In this document: positions 5,512-8,203 of the stretch, piece by piece
Layout of the letters: each line of letters opens with the position of its first letter
How positions within the stretch are numbered: the stretch's first letter is position 1
Assembly: GCA_030044775.1 (NCBI GenBank)
Contig: JASICF010000196.1
Location: 1 to 8,203, forward strand
Source of the DNA: Candidatus Sulfotelmatobacter sp.
GTDB lineage: Bacteria; Acidobacteriota; Terriglobia; Terriglobales; Acidobacteriaceae
Direction: 5' to 3'
DNA length: 8,203 nucleotides
Made by a program: the position numbers and the translations under genes
Notes under the pieces: generated by a model
What the model was told of the DNA's origin: nothing
Databases searched by the model: none
The model's input: the letters and a program-made list of their open reading frames with translations, nothing else

Positions 5512-5850
5512 TCAGCGTCTCTTGCGACGTTTCTCGGGATTATTCATCAACGCGTTGATCGCGATTTTGCATCCGAACCAGAGCGATAACGGAGAAAAAA
5601 TCATCACCGCCGAAAGGGCGGACAAGTCGTGTGAACGAATCGCAGCCGCCAGTCCGGCCAGACCGAAACAGCCGAGCACAACCCCCGAAAGGCCCAGGGC
5701 AAACGCGCCAACTCGCTGAATTCCATTAAGGCGGGCGCTTCCATTGATCAGGGTTCCGTAGAACATTGCGCCGTTAGGAATGCGCCTGATCGGATCGATA
5801 TTATCCTGGCGGCGGGCAAGATCTTTCAGCCATTCCTCTCTGGATTTCAT
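5512..5850 (-). CDS. Small two-helix membrane protein of unknown function
   Basis: This 112-residue protein begins MKSREEWLKDLARRQDNIDP, a polar amphipathic N-terminal region. A linker leads to two hydrophobic helices at about 47-71 and 78-100, and the protein ends in the basic tail EKRRKRR. The topology suggests an inner-membrane protein with both ends cytoplasmic; the basic C-terminus fits this. Acidobacterial genomes hold, from memory, similar small proteins with an REEWL-type opening, but I know no function. The frame is open further upstream to 5922, but those 24 extra residues look like intergenic translation, so I start at 5850; its ribosome site is weak. The 3' end lies 7 nt from the MBL-fold stop codon with no terminator between, so the two transcripts probably overlap at their ends. 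Confidence 0.7.
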   Translation of the reverse strand: MKSREEWLKDLARRQDNIDPIRRIPNGAMFYGTLINGSARLNGIQRVGAFALGLSGVVLGCFGLAGLAAAIRSHDLSALSAVMIFSPLSLWFGCKIAINALMNNPEKRRKRR

Positions 5851-5922
5851 AGGGCTACTACAGCTTAGTAATGGGTTCGGAAATGCGCTAGTTACCTTCG
5901 GCGACGAGTTGGTGTCGCACAC

Positions 5923-5934
5923 GGTCGATCGACC
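5923..5934. promoter_or_regulatory. Perfect 12-bp palindrome between divergent genes
   Basis: GGTCGATCGACC is perfectly self-complementary. It sits about 73 nt upstream of the small membrane protein start (minus) and about 165 nt upstream of the secreted-protein start at 6099 (plus), where an operator could lie. A TAAAAT at 5980-5985 (plus) is a possible -10 for the gene at 6099, without a clear -35. A chance palindrome in GC-rich DNA cannot be excluded. Confidence 0.25.
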
Positions 5935-6087
5935 AGGCAGAGTGACAATTCTTTACGACATCGCGCCCCTTGTTTTTCATAAAATTACGCGACGGGGTTC
6001 AGCATTCAAAAAAATCGGCCAACCGTGACTGCCGTATCTGCCACAAAGTCATAAATCCGAAACAAATGGATCTCAAACAGGACAGTC

Positions 6088-6093
6088 AAGGAG
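6088..6093 (+). promoter_or_regulatory. Ribosome binding site of paralogue B
   Basis: AAGGAG lies 5 nt before the ATG at 6099. It selects this start over the open frame extending upstream to 5970 and places the signal peptide at the N-terminus. Confidence 0.8.
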
Positions 6094-6098
6094 CGATC

Positions 6099-6488
6099 AT
6101 GAATCGATTTGTCATAGTTGTCGGCGTCAGTGGGGCATTCTTGCTGGGAGGCACGCTGACTGCGCTTGCACAGGACGATCACCACGACGACGCCCGCCAG
6201 GAAGAGCGGCACGATGAGCACGTCGAGCATCGGCAGGAAGTGCGCCGCATCGACGATGCTCATTTCCGGGCGCATTTCGGCCACGACCATCATTTCGCCA
6301 TCCGCCACGTCACTCTCGTCGGAGGCCGGCCGCATTTCGCCTACGGCGGCTACAACTTTGAAATCGTCGATGCGTGGCCGCACGCATGGTCTTACAATGA
6401 CAACTGCTACATCGATTTCGTCGACGGTGGATATTTCCTCTTCAACCTGCGGCACCCAGGAGTGCGCATCGCGGTCGCGATTGTTTGA
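6099..6488 (+). CDS. Small secreted His-rich protein with the unnamed aromatic/Asp/His domain (paralogue B)
   Basis: This 129-residue protein of unknown function has a signal peptide (about 1-24; MNRFVIVVGVSGAFLLGG, likely cleavage after ALA). A short His/Asp/Glu-rich linker (about 25-48; DDHHDDARQEERHDEHVEHR) is followed by a C-terminal domain (about 51-129). The domain contains FRAHFGHDHHF, GYNFEIVDAWPHAW, NDNCYIDFVDGGYFLF and HPGVRIAVAIV. It matches the C-terminal domain of the protein at 1507-2103, with 28 of 44 identical core positions, one Cys in the same place and the same aromatic pattern. The linker differs: short and His-rich here, long and Lys/Pro/Asp-rich there. Clustered His and acidic residues could bind metal, but that is inference. 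The start is set by AAGGAG (6088-6093) 5 nt before the ATG. A strong intrinsic terminator follows 23 nt after the stop, so this is a single-gene transcript. Confidence 0.85.
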   Translation: MNRFVIVVGVSGAFLLGGTLTALAQDDHHDDARQEERHDEHVEHRQEVRRIDDAHFRAHFGHDHHFAIRHVTLVGGRPHFAYGGYNFEIVDAWPHAWSYNDNCYIDFVDGGYFLFNLRHPGVRIAVAIV

Positions 6489-6511
6489 GGGGCCTCCCAT
6501 CGCGACGTGGA

Positions 6512-6546
6512 AAAGGCGCGGGCCCCGACCCGCGCCTTTGTTTTCT
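6512..6546 (+). terminator. Intrinsic (Rho-independent) terminator, possibly bidirectional
   Basis: AAAGGCGCGGG (6512-6522) pairs perfectly with CCCGCGCCTTT (6529-6539) around a CCCCGA loop, and the T-rich tail continues as GTTTTCT. It begins 23 nt after the stop of the secreted protein at 6099-6488. On the minus strand the same stem ends in CCTTTTCC, so it may also stop transcripts from the beta-propeller gene, whose stop codon is about 65 nt away. Confidence 0.9.
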
Positions 6547-6605
6547 ACTGATGCTCGCGACCTCAACTAGCCCCTACATGCAGTCCGCAATCGGCGGTCG
6601 AGCCG

Positions 6606-7799
6606 TCAATACCGCAGCGCCGGAACCAGAGTCGAGTATTCGTTTGGCATCGCGATCGTCTGGTTGTTGTCGGTAATCAAGCCGGTGTTCGGGTCGAAGG
6701 CATACACCGGAATAACGTATTTGCCGTTCCACGACAATGTGCGAAAACCGTAGATGAGCAGGTCGTCGAGGCTGAAACTATCAATCGAATCTGCCATTGG
6801 AATGCCGACAGGCTCGATCGTCTTCTCACTCATATTTAGTTGTGTCACCTCAGTCCCGCCCGCATAGCTATAGAAGAATATAAATTTGCCGGTGCGGTCG
6901 GCGGCTATGCCAGACGAATAGCTGCACAGATCGAGCATCGTGTGAGTGCACGGGAAGTTCAGCGTGGCGTTCGGCCAATAGACATAAAGCTCGTTCGGGC
7001 TATCCTCATATCCCTGATTTTGAAAACTGAGTATCGCTGTGGGCGTGAAGGCTACAGTATTGAACTCGTCCTCGCTGCTTCCAGCGCCGATAGTCGGCAC
7101 GTCCGGACCAAGCGCCCCGGTTCGCTGATCCACAGTTTGAGTGTAATAGTAGTCCACCCAATCGTCGTAGCCTGAACAGCGCCAGCCGTCAATAAGCTGC
7201 GTCCCGCTGCGATTGAATCCGATTAAAGAAAAACTTGGGTCGGCAAACGGATTATCGGAGCCGCAAATCGAGTCGGTCGGAGGGGAGGTGATAGCACTAA
7301 GGCTAGGGAAGGCAGTCAGAATCCCCGTTTTCGGATTGAGGGCGAATGCCCGGATTCCAAACTCGGGTTGCTGCGATGAGTTCTGGGGAGTCTGAACGCC
7401 ATACGCCAACGTTCCGTTCGGATCGATTACGAAGTCTGAAAATGGAAACTTGACCGTCTGGATCGGAGGACCCTGTGGCGCTCCCTTCGAATCTGTCGGA
7501 TAAACGCGCAGACCCATGCCTTCCGCGCCGCACTCACAGAGTACATAGAGATAGTGATCATTCGCTCCCGGCACGAAAACAGGATAGCTGTTTGCTGGTG
7601 CGGGTACGGTTAGCGTGCCGTATAGAGTGGCGTTGCCGTATCCGGGATCGACATTGTAGGTTTGAATCGTGTTATCGGTCACGAGGTAGAGCACATCGAT
7701 GGGCGATGTGGTTTGATCCTGGCTCTGCGCGAAGATTGTCGATGGAATGAGGAGACATACGGCCACAATAATGGCCGGAAAGGACAAGTGGCGGGGCAT
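6606..7799 (-). CDS. Secreted beta-propeller-like (lactonase/YncE-type) protein
   Basis: This 397-residue exported protein has a signal peptide at about 1-24 (MPRHLSFPAIIVAVCLLIPS, cleavage after IFA). The mature part is a series of blade-like units in which a beta-strand phrase is followed by a turn: VLYLVTDNTIQTYNVD, FVIDPNGTLAYGVQ, IRAFALNPKTGILTAFP, GIAADRTGKFIFFYSY and VYAFDPNTGLITDNN. Phrases of the type (D/N)P(K/N)TG are typical of seven-bladed YncE/6-phosphogluconolactonase-like propellers. The protein is rich in Asn, Tyr and Pro and has several Cys residues (LCECG, SICGS, WRCSG, FPCTH, LDLCSY) that could form disulfides outside the cytoplasm. No catalytic site is evident, so a binding or structural role is as likely as enzymatic activity. 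The start is well set by GGAGG (7805-7809), 5 nt before the ATG. Its upstream neighbour on the same strand ends 110 nt away, so co-transcription is possible but not shown. Confidence 0.72.
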   Translation of the reverse strand: MPRHLSFPAIIVAVCLLIPSTIFAQSQDQTTSPIDVLYLVTDNTIQTYNVDPGYGNATLYGTLTVPAPANSYPVFVPGANDHYLYVLCECGAEGMGLRVYPTDSKGAPQGPPIQTVKFPFSDFVIDPNGTLAYGVQTPQNSSQQPEFGIRAFALNPKTGILTAFPSLSAITSPPTDSICGSDNPFADPSFSLIGFNRSGTQLIDGWRCSGYDDWVDYYYTQTVDQRTGALGPDVPTIGAGSSEDEFNTVAFTPTAILSFQNQGYEDSPNELYVYWPNATLNFPCTHTMLDLCSYSSGIAADRTGKFIFFYSYAGGTEVTQLNMSEKTIEPVGIPMADSIDSFSLDDLLIYGFRTLSWNGKYVIPVYAFDPNTGLITDNNQTIAMPNEYSTLVPALRY

Positions 7800-7909
7800 A
7801 GATTCCTCCGCGGGCTGAGTAGCGGCGAACTGCGGCGGGTTAGAGTCCGGTCCGGGGCAGGATGTTGCCGGCTATTTATCTCCACCACTCGCGATCGCGG
7901 CCGGAGTAA

Positions 7910-8203
7910 CTACTTCAGCCCATCCACCACATACAAATCCGAAAGCCACCGTCCCAGCGAATACGCGTATGACTTGCCGTCGGCGCTGAAGCGGATGGCG
8001 GGAATGCTTTGCGCGCCGGCAGGATCGGCGGGAACAATTTCCTTGAACGGGGTGCGCTTGTTTGTCGCCAGATCGAGTCGCGTGATCTTCAACGGCAATC
8101 CGCGAGTGCGCACCAGCACGCTCTTGCCATTATCGATAAAACCTATCGTGAATTCGTCCGGTTGCACGTCGAGGTTCAGCCTTTGCGGCGCACTTCCATC
8201 GAC
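7910..8203 (-). CDS. C-terminal fragment of a TolB/PD40 beta-propeller protein, probably a Ser/Thr kinase
   Basis: The frame is open to the right edge, so only the last 97 residues are visible. An internal GTG at 8165-8167 is not a likely start because coding sequence continues upstream (VDGSAPQRLNLD). The peptide shows PD40/TolB-type blades: GFIDNGKSVLVRTRGLPLKI, TRLDLATNKRTPFKEI, PADPAGAQSIPAIRFSADGK, and the end SYAYSLGRWLSDLYVVDGLK. The combination of RLDLAT, PADPAG, DGKSYAYS and a terminal LSDLY(V/L)V(D/E)GLK is what I recall from the C-termini of acidobacterial proteins that join an N-terminal Ser/Thr kinase domain to a WD40/PD40 propeller. No kinase domain lies inside the window, so the kinase assignment is inference; a DPP-IV-like or transcriptional-regulator fusion is the alternative. 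The TAG stop is at 7910-7912. Confidence 0.75.
   Translation of the reverse strand, partial: VDGSAPQRLNLDVQPDEFTIGFIDNGKSVLVRTRGLPLKITRLDLATNKRTPFKEIVPADPAGAQSIPAIRFSADGKSYAYSLGRWLSDLYVVDGLK

Noticed and set aside
5851..5922. N-terminal extension of the small membrane protein
   Set aside because: The 24 added residues are not like a conserved N-terminus, while MKSREEWLKD gives a plausible natural start.
6006..6566. Open frame of 186 codons on the minus strand
   Set aside because: It is antisense to the secreted protein at 6099-6488, which has a signal peptide, ribosome site, terminator and a paralogue. It also crosses the terminator hairpin.

Overview
The window looks like chromosomal DNA of an Acidobacteriota member (class Terriglobia, Koribacter/Sulfotelmatobacter-like). 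This is inferred from the moderately high GC content, the mix of protein types (a PIN/TRAM membrane protein, small secreted orphan proteins, and a TolB/PD40 tail like those on acidobacterial Ser/Thr kinases), and repeats starting with a GTCATYCCGAG-type word. It carries nine protein genes, seven complete and one cut by each edge. I see no rRNA, tRNA, CRISPR array, transposase or phage gene.

Left part (1-2103), all on the minus strand: the N-terminus of a DUF962/Mpo1-like membrane protein, a 103-nt double palindrome, a zinc-free quinone oxidoreductase of the MDR superfamily, and a secreted protein with a charged linker and an unnamed C-terminal domain. Middle (2104-4158): a hairpin-rich leader, then a GTG-started PIN/TRAM membrane protein on the plus strand. 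This converges on a minus-strand exported DUF5818-like protein, with an array of three hairpins at the junction. Right part (4159-8203): a structured gene-free stretch, an MBL-fold hydrolase on plus, a small two-helix membrane protein on minus, a second copy of the unnamed secreted domain on plus, a strong intrinsic terminator, a secreted beta-propeller-like protein on minus, and the tail of a PD40-type protein on minus.

The genes do not form one pathway or operon; most appear to be single transcription units, and four of the nine products are probably exported. The two observations most worth following are these. First, a repeat lies in frame inside the MBL-fold gene, adding about 41 residues between two metal-ligand segments; its motif is shared with the intergenic double palindrome at 222-324. 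Second, two paralogous secreted proteins about 4 kb apart share a roughly 80-residue aromatic, Asp- and His-rich domain that I cannot assign to a named family. No complete new multi-gene system is evident.
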